DNA of 64,000 bases from Gammaproteobacteria bacterium (GCA_004297165.1 SCUJ01000006.1:868001-932000); one strand, 5' to 3'; positions 1 to 9,574 are shown, counted from the stretch's first letter. Numbers and translations are program-made. Notes: generated from the sequence alone by a model not told the origin.

Positions 1-1
1 C

Positions 2-112
2 GGCAAGGAGACCAGCCTGCCGCCAGGATTGAGTCTGTGGGACTTGCTCAAGGCCATCGAGCCGGACCTGCTCGGCATGAATCGTGTGATCGGGACTTAC
101 AAGCGCGCCTAG
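2..112 (+). CDS. C-terminal end of an unidentified protein (partial)
   Basis: An open frame enters from the left edge and stops at TAG 110-112. Only 36 residues are visible, including LWDLLKAIEPDLLGMN and ending VIGTYKRA. Too little is present to assign a family. Codon use looks normal for the window. It is called a gene because the frame is open to the edge and a small gene follows on the same strand about 50 bases later. Confidence 0.5.
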   Translation, partial: GKETSLPPGLSLWDLLKAIEPDLLGMNRVIGTYKRA

Positions 113-166
113 TCCCGGCGGAAAGTTCTGTAGAGTGTGATGTAACCAATCGGGAGAACCATCGCC

Positions 167-295
167 ATGTCAAAAGAACGCAACACCCGCAAGGAAACGT
201 TTAAGAAGGCCACCTTGTCTCTCAAAGAGAAACGGGCGGCTAAAAAGGCCAAGAAGTCGAACAAGCCAACGTCACTCGCATTCGAAAAGAAATAA
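167..295 (+). CDS. Small Lys/Arg-rich basic protein (42 aa)
   Basis: This reading frame of 42 residues begins MSKERNTRKETFKK and ends SLAFEKK. About one third of residues are Lys or Arg. A purine-rich GGGAGAA lies 8-10 bases before the ATG, a good ribosome binding site. I recall similar tiny basic proteins of unknown function in gammaproteobacteria. The composition suggests a nucleic-acid-associated or ribosome-associated role, but that is inference. It ends a few bases before the convergent YecA-type gene. Confidence 0.6.
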   Translation: MSKERNTRKETFKKATLSLKEKRAAKKAKKSNKPTSLAFEKK

Positions 296-299
296 CCGG

Positions 300-1001
300 T
301 TAGTGCAGGCAGCACTTTTTGTATTTCTTGCCGCTGCCGCACGGACAAGGGTCATTACGTCCAGCCTGCGGGACGTCGTAGGTGCGCGGCGCCGCCTTCG
401 GCATGGGGTTCTCGCGCCGCGTCAACCACCAGGCGTGGATCTTGCGGACGCTCGGTTTGATGCAGAGTTGCAGTTTTTCTATCTCCTCATCCGGGAGGTC
501 ATCGAGTTCATCCCAGTAGGCCTCATCCACGAAGCGCGCGATGGGTTCAAGAAGTGTTTCCATTTCCTCGCCGCCGACGTCCCATGCGGTCCCGGCCAGG
601 GATACCCCGCTCATGAAGCCATAACACCATTCATCGACAATCATGTAAAGTTTGCCCTTGACCACCCGCTCCATAAACAGGGGCTCATAATAGTCGGGCG
701 CTTCCATCAGCATCCCGGCGATCGTGTTCATGTGCCGCAACATGAGATTGAGGATCTGCCGGAATTCCTCTTCATTCTTCCACTCCGGCTCGAATTCGCC
801 CCACACCACCGGTAGCCACTGCGATGGCGGGATCAGGACCGGTCCGCACAGGATGGCGGTAAAAAAACCGTCCAGTTCGGAGACATCAAGGATCCCCTCA
901 TCGCTTTCCGGCCCGGCGATGCCTTCAGGCACCCGGTCGAGGAGAAAGTTATCCAGCAGATCGAGCTCGGTATCGCTCAGAGGTTGGTTAAGGTCATGCA
1001 T
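300..1001 (-). CDS. YecA/UPF0149 family protein with C-terminal SEC-C zinc motif
   Basis: The 233-residue protein starts [20 protein letters not shown], which is typical of the UPF0149/YecA family, and contains the family-like block [13 protein letters not shown]. The last 20 residues form a SEC-C zinc-binding motif, [18 protein letters not shown], the same motif that ends SecA. Family members are cytoplasmic and poorly characterised; E. coli YecA has been linked to SecA and ribosomes. The upstream frame stays open for 44 more codons, but the family N-terminus begins at the chosen ATG. No strong Shine-Dalgarno sequence was seen. Confidence 0.85.
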   Translation of the reverse strand: MHDLNQPLSDTELDLLDNFLLDRVPEGIAGPESDEGILDVSELDGFFTAILCGPVLIPPSQWLPVVWGEFEPEWKNEEEFRQILNLMLRHMNTIAGMLMEAPDYYEPLFMERVVKGKLYMIVDEWCYGFMSGVSLAGTAWDVGGEEMETLLEPIARFVDEAYWDELDDLPDEEIEKLQLCIKPSVRKIHAWWLTRRENPMPKAAPRTYDVPQAGRNDPCPCGSGKKYKKCCLH

Positions 1002-1285
1002 AACATCGTTGTATAAAACATTCCGGGAGCAGGTTATCCCGGTCGGGACAGGATGCGCGGATTTTATAGCAGATCGTCCGGCCCCTCCACTCCTAAAACA
1101 GTTCGGGCCCGCAGGAGAAGCAGCTGGAAGCAAGTATACCGGCGATTATGTAAACAGCGGGGGTTTCCATGGTTGATGCCGGCTTTATTATGGCGCGATA
1201 ACAGGCGACAGGTATATCATGCGCCGGACAATTTCATAACAGCGTAAGCACACATACTTTTCCAAGAACACGGGAGGAACTCACG

Positions 1286-3520
1286 ATGACTCGCATCCAG
1301 GTTTGGGGACTTGGCGCCCTGTTATCATTATTACTGGCGGGTTGCGACCGCGCCGAGACGCCGGCCCCAGCCGCGCCCGAGACCGCAACTCCGGCCCAGG
1401 CCGTCGCGCCAACAGCCCCTGCCGCCGCCAATGTGACCGCGGAGCGTCTGCTCAATGCCGGCGCCGAACCGGGTCAATGGATGACTTATGGCGGCGCCTA
1501 TGAAGAACAACGCTATAGCCGGCTCACGCAGATAAACAAAGAGAACGTCAAGAGTCTCGGTCTCGTCTGGTTTGCCGATTACGACACCAATCTCCAGCAG
1601 ACCGGTTCACCGCTCTATGTCGACGGCGTGATCTATGTCTCCACCGCCTGGAGCAAGGTATATGCCTTCGACGCCAAGACGGGCAAGGAGCTCTGGAAAT
1701 TCAATCCCAAGGTTCCGGGCGAATGGGCGGTCAAGGTCTGCTGCGGTCTCGTCAACCGCGGGATCGCCGCCTGGAATGGCAAGATTTATGTCGGCACTCT
1801 GGATGCGCGCCTCATCGCCATAGACGCCAAGACCGGCAAGGAAGCCTGGTCCACGCACACCTTCGATGAAACCAAAAAAACCGACGCCTTGTACCGTTAC
1901 TCGATCACCATGGCCCCGCGCGTGGTCAAAGGCAAGGTCATCATCGGCAACTCCGGCGGCGAGTTCGGCGTGCGCGGCTACGTCAGCGCCTACGATGCCG
2001 AGACCGGCGCCCTGGCGTGGCGTTTCTACACGGTGCCCGGCAACCCGGCCGAACCCTTCGAAAATGAGCAGATGAAGATGGCGGCCGCGACCTGGGGCGA
2101 GGGCGAATGGTGGAAGGTCGGCGGCGGCGGGACCGTGTGGGATTCCGCTGTCTACGATTCGGTCAACGACTTGGTCATGTTCGGCACCGGCAACGGCACC
2201 CCCTGGAATCAACTGGCCCGCGACCCATCGGGCGGAGACAATCTCTTCCTTGCCTCCATCATCGCCGTAAAAGCAGACACCGGGGAATACGCCTGGCACT
2301 ATCAGACGACGCCGGCGGACACCTGGGATTATGACGCCACGAGTCCGATGCTGATCGCCAACCTGAACCTGGATGGACAGGAGCGCCGGGTCGTCATACA
2401 GCCCTGCAAGAACGGCTTCCTCTATGTCCTGGATGCCGCCAGCGGCAAACTGCTCGCGGCCAAAAATTTCACCGAGATGAACTGGGCCGACGGCGTTGAC
2501 ATGGAGACCGGGCGTCCGCGGGTCAAACCCGAGGCGCGTTACAAGGATACCCCCTTCAATTTGCTGCCCGGCGTGCAAGGCGCGCACGGCTGGCATGCCA
2601 ACGCCTACAGCCCCGATACGAACCTGGTTTACATCCCGACCCAGCACGCCTATTTCCCGATGGTCAGCGCGATCGACACCTATAAGCAGTCCGATGTCGG
2701 TTATAACCTGGCGATCGATTTCGGGGCGCAGGTGACCTACTACCGCGACAAACCCGATGCGCCGAGGACATTCGAAGGCTATCTCCAGGCCTGGGATCCC
2801 GTGGCCATGAAGGAGGTCTGGCACAGCGAATCCAACCAGGGTCCGACCGGCGGCGCGCTGGCAACGGCCACCGGCCTGATCTTCCAGGGCAGCGGCAGCG
2901 GCCAGGAATTCCGCGCCTTCGACGCCGCGACCGGAGAAAAGCTCTGGAGCACACAGGCGCAGACCGCCGTGCTGGCGCCGCCCATCAGCTTCGAGCTGGA
3001 AGGCCAGCAATATGTCGCCGTCAGCGTCGGCGGCGCCGTGCAGGGCGGCTATTACGCCCCGAACTATTCGCGCATGCTGGTCTTCGGCCTGAACGGCGCA
3101 CTGCAACTGCCGGCGATCACGCCCTACGTGCCGCCGCAGCTCAATCCGCCGCCGGCCACAGCGAGCGCCGAGGTCGTCGCAGCCGGGAGCGGTCATTACT
3201 CGCAATATTGTGCGGCCTGCCATGGCGAGAATGGCCAGACCCGCGGCGCCACCTTCCCGAATCTCATGCTCTCCCAGATGCTGCATTCCCAGGAAGGCTT
3301 CGATACCGTGGTCCTGCAGGGAGCGCTGTCCGAACGCGGTATGGCCTCCTTCGCCGAGGCATTGAAACCGGAGGATACCGCGGCCATTCGCGCCTTCATC
3401 ATCGCCCGTGCGAACGAGGCGAAGAACAACCCCGCGCCGGCCTTTGGCGCGCCCCCCGCGCAAGAGCAACAGCAAGAAGACGGGGAAGAGGGAGCGCAAC
3501 AACCGCACGAAGAGCGTTAA
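1286..3520 (+). CDS. PQQ-dependent alcohol dehydrogenase, quinohaemoprotein lipoprotein
   Basis: The 744-residue protein has a lipoprotein signal (LLSLLLAGC, Cys20). An eight-bladed quinoprotein beta-propeller with repeated GxxxW motifs covers about residues 60-600. A C-terminal cytochrome c domain carries CAACH at about 642-646. Family landmarks are the vicinal Cys pair in VCCGLVNRG, the metal-ligand Glu in GGEFGVRG, Asn in GTGNGTPWN, and catalytic Asp in TWDYD (about 348). The second Asp two residues later is the feature associated with lanthanide-using enzymes. It should oxidise an alcohol in the periplasm and reduce its own haem. Upstream GGGAGGAACTCACG supports the ATG. Its closest relative in the window is the gene at 17238-19433. 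The substrate is unknown. Confidence 0.92.
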   Translation: MTRIQVWGLGALLSLLLAGCDRAETPAPAAPETATPAQAVAPTAPAAANVTAERLLNAGAEPGQWMTYGGAYEEQRYSRLTQINKENVKSLGLVWFADYDTNLQQTGSPLYVDGVIYVSTAWSKVYAFDAKTGKELWKFNPKVPGEWAVKVCCGLVNRGIAAWNGKIYVGTLDARLIAIDAKTGKEAWSTHTFDETKKTDALYRYSITMAPRVVKGKVIIGNSGGEFGVRGYVSAYDAETGALAWRFYTVPGNPAEPFENEQMKMAAATWGEGEWWKVGGGGTVWDSAVYDSVNDLVMFGTGNGTPWNQLARDPSGGDNLFLASIIAVKADTGEYAWHYQTTPADTWDYDATSPMLIANLNLDGQERRVVIQPCKNGFLYVLDAASGKLLAAKNFTEMNWADGVDMETGRPRVKPEARYKDTPFNLLPGVQGAHGWHANAYSPDTNLVYIPTQHAYFPMVSAIDTYKQSDVGYNLAIDFGAQVTYYRDKPDAPRTFEGYLQAWDPVAMKEVWHSESNQGPTGGALATATGLIFQGSGSGQEFRAFDAATGEKLWSTQAQTAVLAPPISFELEGQQYVAVSVGGAVQGGYYAPNYSRMLVFGLNGALQLPAITPYVPPQLNPPPATASAEVVAAGSGHYSQYCAACHGENGQTRGATFPNLMLSQMLHSQEGFDTVVLQGALSERGMASFAEALKPEDTAAIRAFIIARANEAKNNPAPAFGAPPAQEQQQEDGEEGAQQPHEER

Positions 3521-3530
3521 GCGTATCGAA

Positions 3531-3558
3531 CGTGGCCGGGATTAATTTCCCGGCCACG
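3531..3558 (+). terminator. Perfect 11-bp hairpin after the PQQ dehydrogenase
   Basis: CGTGGCCGGGA and its exact reverse complement flank a six-base TTAATT loop, 10 bases after the stop codon. There is no T-tract behind it, so it may act as a weak or factor-assisted terminator or an mRNA-stabilising hairpin. Confidence 0.5.
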
Positions 3559-3722
3559 CCTTCCGAACAGGTTGTTGAAAAACTACTGCGCACCATGAAA
3601 TCCAGGGCAGTTGATCCAGGTCAACCAGCCGTGGATTAGTCGATGAAATTTTCTTTCCGCCGCCTAACATTAAGTGAGTCTATTCAGTTCTCGCTGTTTA
3701 TAGCTTGCGGAGGAAAACAATC

Positions 3723-4037
3723 ATGAACCCGACAACCACCGAACTCATTATCGGCTTCAGTATGTTGGTAATAACGGTTTTTCTCGTCGTCGCTTTTTTA
3801 CGCTATAAGGCGGGGGCATCGGAACGGCGCATGCAGGGCATGCTGGAGCGGTGTGGCATCGATCCGGGGATAATCGCCTCGGGGGATAAACAGGCCATCA
3901 TCAGGGAAATGCGGCGCCACTGCCATAAATGCCAGAGCGAGGATGTCTGCGAACGTTGGCTCTCCGGCGAGGAGACCGGGGAAAATGCCTTCTGTCCCAA
4001 TGCCAAGACCTTCGAGGTCCTTTCGAAATCCTCTTAA
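3723..4037 (+). CDS. Membrane-anchored DUF6455-like Cys-rich protein
   Basis: The protein has 104 residues. One N-terminal transmembrane helix (ELIIGFSMLVITVFLVVAFL) is followed by a cytoplasmic or periplasmic domain with the Cys pattern HCHKCQSEDVCERWL...AFCPNA. That spacing resembles DUF6455, whose Cys residues may bind a metal or redox cofactor. The start was chosen at MNPTTTE because GGAGGAAAACAATC precedes it; an in-frame ATG six codons earlier lacks this. Function unknown. It stands alone between the PQQ dehydrogenase and the convergent EVE-domain gene. Confidence 0.75.
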   Translation: MNPTTTELIIGFSMLVITVFLVVAFLRYKAGASERRMQGMLERCGIDPGIIASGDKQAIIREMRRHCHKCQSEDVCERWLSGEETGENAFCPNAKTFEVLSKSS

Positions 4038-4049
4038 CCGAGGACTCAA

Positions 4050-4511
4050 TTACTCCAGTTTCAGGATGTAATCCCACTCCTGCTTGCTCACCGGGGTAAT
4101 CGACAGGCGGTTGCCCCTCAGCAGGATCTGCATGCCCTGTAATTTCTTGTGCACCCGTAATTCGGCGAGCGCAATCACACGCCGCAGCTTGCGTTTGAAA
4201 CGGACATCCACCTGATACCAGCGCGGCTTGTCGGGGTCACTCGCGGGATCGAAATGATGGTCCATGGGATCGAATGCGGTCGGATCGGGATAACCTCCAC
4301 GCACGATCTCCATGATCCCGACGATGCCCGGTTCCGCGCAGCTTGAGTGATAGAAAAAAGCCAGATCGCCTTTTTGCATTTCATCGCGCAGCATATTGCG
4401 CGCCTGAAAGTTGCGCACCCCGTCCCAGGGTTCGATCTTGCGCCGACGCAGGTCCTCGATACTGAAGGACGACGGCTCGGATTTCATCAGCCAGTAATGC
4501 ATAGCCGACAT
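4050..4511 (-). CDS. EVE-domain protein (THYN1-like)
   Basis: The 153-residue protein is a complete EVE domain. It opens with HYWLMKSEPSSFSIEDL and has the usual WDGVRNFQARN and GDLAFFYHSS blocks and RWYQVDVRF. EVE domains have a PUA-like fold and are thought to bind modified bases in DNA or RNA. The protein has no signal and should be cytoplasmic. TGAGGCACACGT upstream supports the first ATG. The gene is monocistronic and divergent from the following cupin gene. Confidence 0.9.
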   Translation of the reverse strand: MSAMHYWLMKSEPSSFSIEDLRRRKIEPWDGVRNFQARNMLRDEMQKGDLAFFYHSSCAEPGIVGIMEIVRGGYPDPTAFDPMDHHFDPASDPDKPRWYQVDVRFKRKLRRVIALAELRVHKKLQGMQILLRGNRLSITPVSKQEWDYILKLE

Positions 4512-4595
4512 ACGTGTGCCTCAGGTTATGGGGTAACGGGATTGTATGTTAGCGTAAGCAATACCATATCCCATAATTTCCGGTTGGAGATACAC

Positions 4596-5069
4596 ATGCC
4601 GAAGATCGACATCGCACAAGCGCAACGCCACAAGGGATCGAGCTACCCGCCACCGTATGATGAACCCTGCAAGGAACGCGAGGCCGTACGGTTGGGCCTG
4701 GCGGCTGGTCTCACGCAATTCGGCGTCAACCTGACGACCTTGCCGCCCGGTGTCTGGGCAAGCCAGCGCCATTGGCACGCCACCGAAGACGAGTTCGTCT
4801 ACATGATTACCGGCGAACTTGTGCTGATTGAAGACAAGGGCGAAACCATCCTGCGCCCAGGCGATTGCGCGGCCTGGCCGGCGGGGGTCCGCAAGGGCCA
4901 TCACCTGGTGAATCGATCATCGGCCTCGGCGACTTTTCTGGTGGTGGGCAGCCGGAGAGACGACGATTGGGGCGAATATCCCGACATCGATCTGCGTTTC
5001 AATCCGGATCGCTATTCAGGCAACCGGAAAGGTCCTGGGTTCTCGCATAAGGACGGTACTCCTTATTGA
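4596..5069 (+). CDS. Cupin-domain protein
   Basis: The 157-residue protein has a single cupin barrel. Motif 1 is RHWHATEDEFVYMITGE, with metal-binding His and Glu, and motif 2 is RPGDCAAWPAGVRKGHHL. The C-terminal extension DWGEYPDIDLRFNPDRY is seen in a group of stand-alone cupins annotated as mannose-6-phosphate-isomerase-like. GGAGATACAC precedes the ATG. The substrate is unknown; small cupins of this kind bind a divalent metal and may be isomerases, decarboxylases or dioxygenases. Its 3' end overlaps the convergent tannase-family gene by 7 bases. Confidence 0.85.
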   Translation: MPKIDIAQAQRHKGSSYPPPYDEPCKEREAVRLGLAAGLTQFGVNLTTLPPGVWASQRHWHATEDEFVYMITGELVLIEDKGETILRPGDCAAWPAGVRKGHHLVNRSSASATFLVVGSRRDDDWGEYPDIDLRFNPDRYSGNRKGPGFSHKDGTPY

Positions 5070-6697
5070 TTTGCGTTCACTTCCAAGCACTGGAAGTTGG
5101 CCGCCTCATCGATACTACCCTGCCCTCGATAGCGCGCCACTTGCGGATAGGGACACAGCGGACGGGAGCGCGTGACCTTGCCATTCACGATCTTGCGGGC
5201 AAGCAAGGCTTCCGGCGCATGGTTTTTTTCCACCCAGTCGATGATGGCCGTGACGGCATCGTGCTGATCGGGACCGTTGCCGCCCGCGCAGTGCGACATG
5301 CCCGGCGCCATGAAAAGACGCAGGAAGTCCGCGCCATCCGGGCCATTCGCCGTAACAGCCTGTTCGAAATAATCCACCCCCATCATCGGTTGTAAGATGG
5401 TATCAGCCCAGCCATAGGTGATGATCAGTTTGCCGCCACGGGCGCGAAAGGCGCGCAGATTGATATCGGTGGCGTCGGCCAGACGGCTCCAGCGCTCCAG
5501 GAGTTCGGGGTCGTGGTCGAAATCGAAGTCCCGGTAATTCCAATCCGGGCGCGGCGGTTGAAATACCAGATAACGCATGGTGTCCTGCGCCAGACCGAAA
5601 TCCGCCGGCCTGGCATCAGGGCCGTTCGAAACAATCAGGTTCATCCAGCCACTGTTAACGGACCCATCGCGACCCGTGACCACGGCCTCGCTGCCGGGCA
5701 TGAATCCGTGGAAGATCCGCCGGCCGCGACTGTCTCGCGGTCCATCGTACACCTTCTGCACCGCCTCGGCCTGGGCCGGGGTGAGGCAGGAATCGTCGTC
5801 CGTCCCCGTTTGACAAATGGGCACGACCTCGGCGACGTTCAATGGACAGTTGCGCGGGTCATCGATCAATCCATCCACCAGACCGTCCACGGCATCGCAA
5901 TGCCGCATGATGCGGTCGGCGATCAGGGTCAGCTTGCCTGCCGTCACCGGGGCCTCATCCAGCGCGCGCTGATTCCACAACGCCCCGATGGTAAAGCCCG
6001 TCTGATCCACCCAGGGCGCAACGGCGATGATACCGTCGAAATCCTCAGGGTAACGCTGCGCCTCAAGGAGCCCCTGGCGACCGCCGTTGGAACAGGAATT
6101 CCAGTACGAGTAGGAAACCGGACGGTCGTAAAAGGCATTGGCAATCTGCTTGGCCGTTACCGCCGTCATGTGAACGGCGCGAAAGGCATAATCGATTGCC
6201 TTCTGCGGGTTACTCAGCACAAAGCTCGCCCCCGGTTCCTTGGCGGAATCGTGACCGGTGTCGGTGGATGCCATGACGAAATGCTGCGTCAGCACCTGGT
6301 TGCGCAATGGCGCCTGGAACGGATCGTCAGGCTGCTGCCCGGCGTGACCGCCATTGCCAACCATGTAAAACCGGCTGTTCCAACGGTCCGGCAGATTCAC
6401 CTGGAAGTGAATCTCGGGATCGATAGTCCCATTGACGCGGCAATGCGCAGGCACTCCCTCCACCGCCGGGATGGACTCCGCCTTCAACACGATGACCTCC
6501 CGCAACTCAAGATTCGCCAGGTTTGCGCAGGACATCGCGGGTTCGATTTCTCCCGCGGTATAGCCGCTCAGCGACGCGGGCGCATCGGTAAAGGGCTGGG
6601 CCAGTGCCGCATCGGGATTTAGCGCCGGCAAGATGCCAAGCAGGATATACCGCGATACTCCGGGAAATTTTCGAACTGTTGGTTTGGCCCTTCTCAT
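5063..6697 (-). CDS. Secreted tannase/feruloyl-esterase family hydrolase
   Basis: The 544-residue protein has a Sec signal peptide ending near ALA-QPF. The catalytic set of the tannase family is present: Cys202-Ser203 in NSCSNGGRQGL, Asp432 in YGWADTILQP, and His469-Cys470 in GMSHCAGG. The two Cys should form the disulphide of the CS-D-HC motif that joins the Ser and His loops. Known members hydrolyse gallate, ferulate, or mono(2-hydroxyethyl) terephthalate esters. AGGAGATACTTA precedes the ATG. Neighbouring acyl-activating enzyme and PQQ dehydrogenases suggest it releases an aromatic acid or alcohol in the periplasm. The exact ester is unknown. Confidence 0.9.
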   Translation of the reverse strand: MRRAKPTVRKFPGVSRYILLGILPALNPDAALAQPFTDAPASLSGYTAGEIEPAMSCANLANLELREVIVLKAESIPAVEGVPAHCRVNGTIDPEIHFQVNLPDRWNSRFYMVGNGGHAGQQPDDPFQAPLRNQVLTQHFVMASTDTGHDSAKEPGASFVLSNPQKAIDYAFRAVHMTAVTAKQIANAFYDRPVSYSYWNSCSNGGRQGLLEAQRYPEDFDGIIAVAPWVDQTGFTIGALWNQRALDEAPVTAGKLTLIADRIMRHCDAVDGLVDGLIDDPRNCPLNVAEVVPICQTGTDDDSCLTPAQAEAVQKVYDGPRDSRGRRIFHGFMPGSEAVVTGRDGSVNSGWMNLIVSNGPDARPADFGLAQDTMRYLVFQPPRPDWNYRDFDFDHDPELLERWSRLADATDINLRAFRARGGKLIITYGWADTILQPMMGVDYFEQAVTANGPDGADFLRLFMAPGMSHCAGGNGPDQHDAVTAIIDWVEKNHAPEALLARKIVNGKVTRSRPLCPYPQVARYRGQGSIDEAANFQCLEVNANQ

Positions 6698-6755
6698 TAA
6701 GTATCTCCTGTTATGACTTTGCTAAGGAACGAATGTTGTCCCGCAGGTTAACAAC

Positions 6756-7397
6756 TCAGCGCTTGCAGGTGATGGCGACTCCGCCGCCGCTACTGTCCAC
6801 CCGGGTCGTCATGTCCGGAACGGAGTTAACGTAATCGAGATATTCCTTGACCCAGCCGCGTCCCCACCGGTTGCTGATGTTGTGGGCGGTAAAACAGGCA
6901 TTCGGAGTCAACTTGGTTTGGAGATCCTTGAAATATTGCACATACCATTCCTTGTCCGCGTCGCTGAAGACAAAATCGAATGCGCCGGTTTGCGCCGGGG
7001 TCAGTTCATGGGCGTCGCCGAGCAGAAATTCCACGTAATCGCCAAGGCCGATTTCTTCTATATTGCGTTTCGCGATGGCCTGACGCTCTGCGTCGATCTC
7101 CACCGTAATGAGTCTGCCGCCGGTCTTGCGCATGGCCCAGGCGATCCAGACCGTGGAATGTCCGGTCGAGGTCCCGATTTCGAACCCGCGTTTGAAACCG
7201 CGCTCGATAATCAGATCGTGCAGCAACCGGCCATCGCTGAAGGGTACGTTCAGGTCCCGCCAGCGACCGCGTTCCTCGTCCAGAAACGCCTGAACCTTGT
7301 CATCCACTGCATCCGCCAGAACGGTTCTATTCAGCATCCAGACAGCTTGCCACAGCAGCGGCAGGATGAACATTATCGTTCTCAAGTTTACCCGCAT
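6756..7397 (-). CDS. Class I SAM-dependent O-methyltransferase-like protein with N-terminal signal or anchor
   Basis: The 213-residue protein carries a Rossmann methyltransferase domain: EIGTSTGHSTVWIA (motif I), GGRLITVEID, and GAFDFVFSDADKEWY, similar to caffeoyl-CoA O-methyltransferases. Unusually, it begins with a hydrophobic segment (IMFILPLLWQAVWML) followed by TVLADA, like a signal peptide or membrane anchor, although S-adenosylmethionine is cytoplasmic. GGAGACGAGTGTC upstream makes the first ATG the natural start. It is in the same direction as the tannase-family gene and divergent from the acyl-activating enzyme. The methyl acceptor is unknown, possibly a catechol. Confidence 0.8.
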   Translation of the reverse strand: MRVNLRTIMFILPLLWQAVWMLNRTVLADAVDDKVQAFLDEERGRWRDLNVPFSDGRLLHDLIIERGFKRGFEIGTSTGHSTVWIAWAMRKTGGRLITVEIDAERQAIAKRNIEEIGLGDYVEFLLGDAHELTPAQTGAFDFVFSDADKEWYVQYFKDLQTKLTPNACFTAHNISNRWGRGWVKEYLDYVNSVPDMTTRVDSSGGGVAITCKR

Positions 7398-7521
7398 GAC
7401 ACTCGTCTCCGATAGAAATGTTATGGTCGATTATCGACCCGATGATGCCCGTTTTCCAGTGTGCAAAAACCGGACTCCGCAAGTGGTCTACAGATATGCC
7501 CGGGACTATACTGCCGCATCC

Positions 7522-9384
7522 ATGAGCGTGAACCATCCTGACAACCGGCACGAGGCGGCGAAGCCCGGCACGGTTCCGATTGCCTGGAAACCTTCCGCGG
7601 CGATCATCAACCAATCGAATATCGGCCGCCTCATGCGGGAGCAAGGCTGCCCGGACTATCCGAGCCTCTATCGCTGGTCCTGCGAGCGACAGGAGGATTT
7701 CTGGCGCGTCATGCTGGACAAACTGCAACTGCGTTTCGCCATCCCACCCATGCGCATCCTCGGCCGTCCGTATCGCCCGCAGGCGCCGGAATGGTTGCAA
7801 GGGTCCATCTATAACATCACGGAGAGTTGTTTCAATGCGCCACCAGATCGCATCGCCCTGATCTGTGGTACGGAAGACTCTGATGAGATCCGGCGGTTGA
7901 CGTACGGCGAACTGGAACGGCTGGTCCACCGCATTGCCTCCGGTCTCACCGAGAGATTTTGGCCGGGGGATCGCATCGGCATCTATATGCCGTTGATACC
8001 CGAGGCCATCGCCATCTACCTCGGCATCATCCGGGCCGGGATGGCGGCCGTCTCCATCGCGGACAGTTTTTCCCCCGAGGAATTGCAGTCACGGCTGCGC
8101 ATCGCCGGAGCGCGCTGCCTCATCACCGTAGACAGCTATCGCTATGGCGGCAAGGATCTGCGCATCTACGAGAAGGTCTGCACAGCGCAACTCACCGAGG
8201 TGTTCGTCGTAAATCCAAGGCATCTGGAGTGGGGACATCACGACTTTGCGGATCTCCTGGGTGATGAACATTTCGAACCCGTTCGCTCGGGTCCAGAGAC
8301 CATCACCAATATCCTGTTTTCCTCCGGTACCACCCGTGAACCCAAGGCCATCCCCTGGACGCAGGTCACCCCCATCAAGGCCGCGGCCGACGGCTGGCTG
8401 CATCACGACATCCATGAAACCGACGTCGTCACCTGGACCACCGGCATGGGCTGGATGATGGCGCCCTGGCTCATCTATGCGAGCCTCATGAATCGCGCCG
8501 CATTCGCGATCTATTCCGGGTCACCGGCGACCGCGGCTTATGCGAGATTCATCGAATCAAGCGGCGTCACCATTCTCGGGACCATCCCTTCGCTGGTTCG
8601 GTCCTGGCGGGTCGGCGCGACCATGGAGGGCCATCTCGATAAGGTGCGCCTCTTCAGTTCCACCGGCGAACCATCCAACGCCGAGGATTATCTTTATCTC
8701 ATGTCGCTCGCCGGCGGCCGGGCGCCGATCATCGAATATTGCGGCGGGACGGAGATTGGCGGCGGCTATCTCACCGGCAGCATCACCCTTCCTGCCGCCC
8801 CTGGGATGTTCAACACCCCCACGCTGGGGACCCGCCTCGCGATTCTGGATGCCGACGGACAACCCGTGGCGGTCGGCGGCGCGGGCGAGGTCTTCATCAT
8901 CCCGCCTGCGTTGGGGATGTCGGAGACCCTGCTCAACCGCGATCATGCGGAGGAATACTTTGCCGAGACGCCACTACTTGACGGCGTTCCGTTGCGCAGG
9001 CACGGCGACGGCTATCAACTCATCGCGGATAAAAATTCCGGACTGACCTTCTATCGCAGCATCGGCCGCACCGACGACGCCATGAACATCGGCGGCATCA
9101 AGGTCAGCGCGGTCGAGATCGAGGAAACGATCAAGGAGCATCCCGCGATTACGGATTGCGCCGCAGTCGCCATCCAGCCGGAGGGAGGCGGCCCGGAACG
9201 CCTGGTTATCTACTTCACCGGCGCGGCACAGATGGAAAAACCCCTCCTGCTGGCCGAGTTGCGGCAGATCATCGCCATGCGCCTGAATCCCCTCTTTCGC
9301 ATCCACGATATCGTCCCAATCGAGACCCTGCCCCGCACGGCATCGAACAAGCTCATGCGGAGAAAACTGCGGGGAATCGGTTGA
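7522..9384 (+). CDS. AMP-forming acyl-CoA synthetase (acyl-activating enzyme)
   Basis: This protein of about 620 residues is an ANL-superfamily adenylating enzyme. It has the phosphate loop FSSGTTREPKAIPWTQ, the A5-type motif YCGGTEIGGGYL, GRTDDAMNIGGIKVS, and the C-terminal catalytic Lys in RTASNKLMRRKL. The overall layout resembles acetoacetyl-/acetyl-CoA synthetases and plant AAE17/18. It should activate a carboxylic acid to its CoA thioester in the cytoplasm. The start is uncertain: the frame is open to 7297, into the divergent methyltransferase. ATG 7522 and 7423 both lack strong ribosome sites. The neighbouring esterase suggests an acid released from an ester as substrate, by inference. 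Confidence 0.87.
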   Translation: MSVNHPDNRHEAAKPGTVPIAWKPSAAIINQSNIGRLMREQGCPDYPSLYRWSCERQEDFWRVMLDKLQLRFAIPPMRILGRPYRPQAPEWLQGSIYNITESCFNAPPDRIALICGTEDSDEIRRLTYGELERLVHRIASGLTERFWPGDRIGIYMPLIPEAIAIYLGIIRAGMAAVSIADSFSPEELQSRLRIAGARCLITVDSYRYGGKDLRIYEKVCTAQLTEVFVVNPRHLEWGHHDFADLLGDEHFEPVRSGPETITNILFSSGTTREPKAIPWTQVTPIKAAADGWLHHDIHETDVVTWTTGMGWMMAPWLIYASLMNRAAFAIYSGSPATAAYARFIESSGVTILGTIPSLVRSWRVGATMEGHLDKVRLFSSTGEPSNAEDYLYLMSLAGGRAPIIEYCGGTEIGGGYLTGSITLPAAPGMFNTPTLGTRLAILDADGQPVAVGGAGEVFIIPPALGMSETLLNRDHAEEYFAETPLLDGVPLRRHGDGYQLIADKNSGLTFYRSIGRTDDAMNIGGIKVSAVEIEETIKEHPAITDCAAVAIQPEGGGPERLVIYFTGAAQMEKPLLLAELRQIIAMRLNPLFRIHDIVPIETLPRTASNKLMRRKLRGIG

Positions 9385-9574
9385 TTTTCCTGACATTGAA
9401 GGACGTGATTGAGTGGCATTGACGCGGCCTACCGGGTTGTTTTCCGGTTAAATTGTGGCTTGAAATAGGATTCGCACTTGGAGGCTTTCCTCATGCCGAT
9501 ATTTCCCGTATGTTATGCCTCGAAATGGAATGGAATCCGCGTTCCCATCCAATAATAATTCCGGAGGATCTGTC

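Noticed and set aside
300-1133. Longer form of the YecA/UPF0149 protein
   Set aside because: The extra 44 N-terminal residues are low in family features; the conserved N-terminus begins at position 1001.
1607-3508. Long antisense frame (633 codons) opposite the PQQ dehydrogenase
   Set aside because: It mirrors the codon structure of a high-GC gene with clear protein-family motifs on the other strand.
7297-7521. N-terminal extension of the acyl-CoA synthetase
   Set aside because: It overlaps the divergent methyltransferase gene and contributes no family motif.
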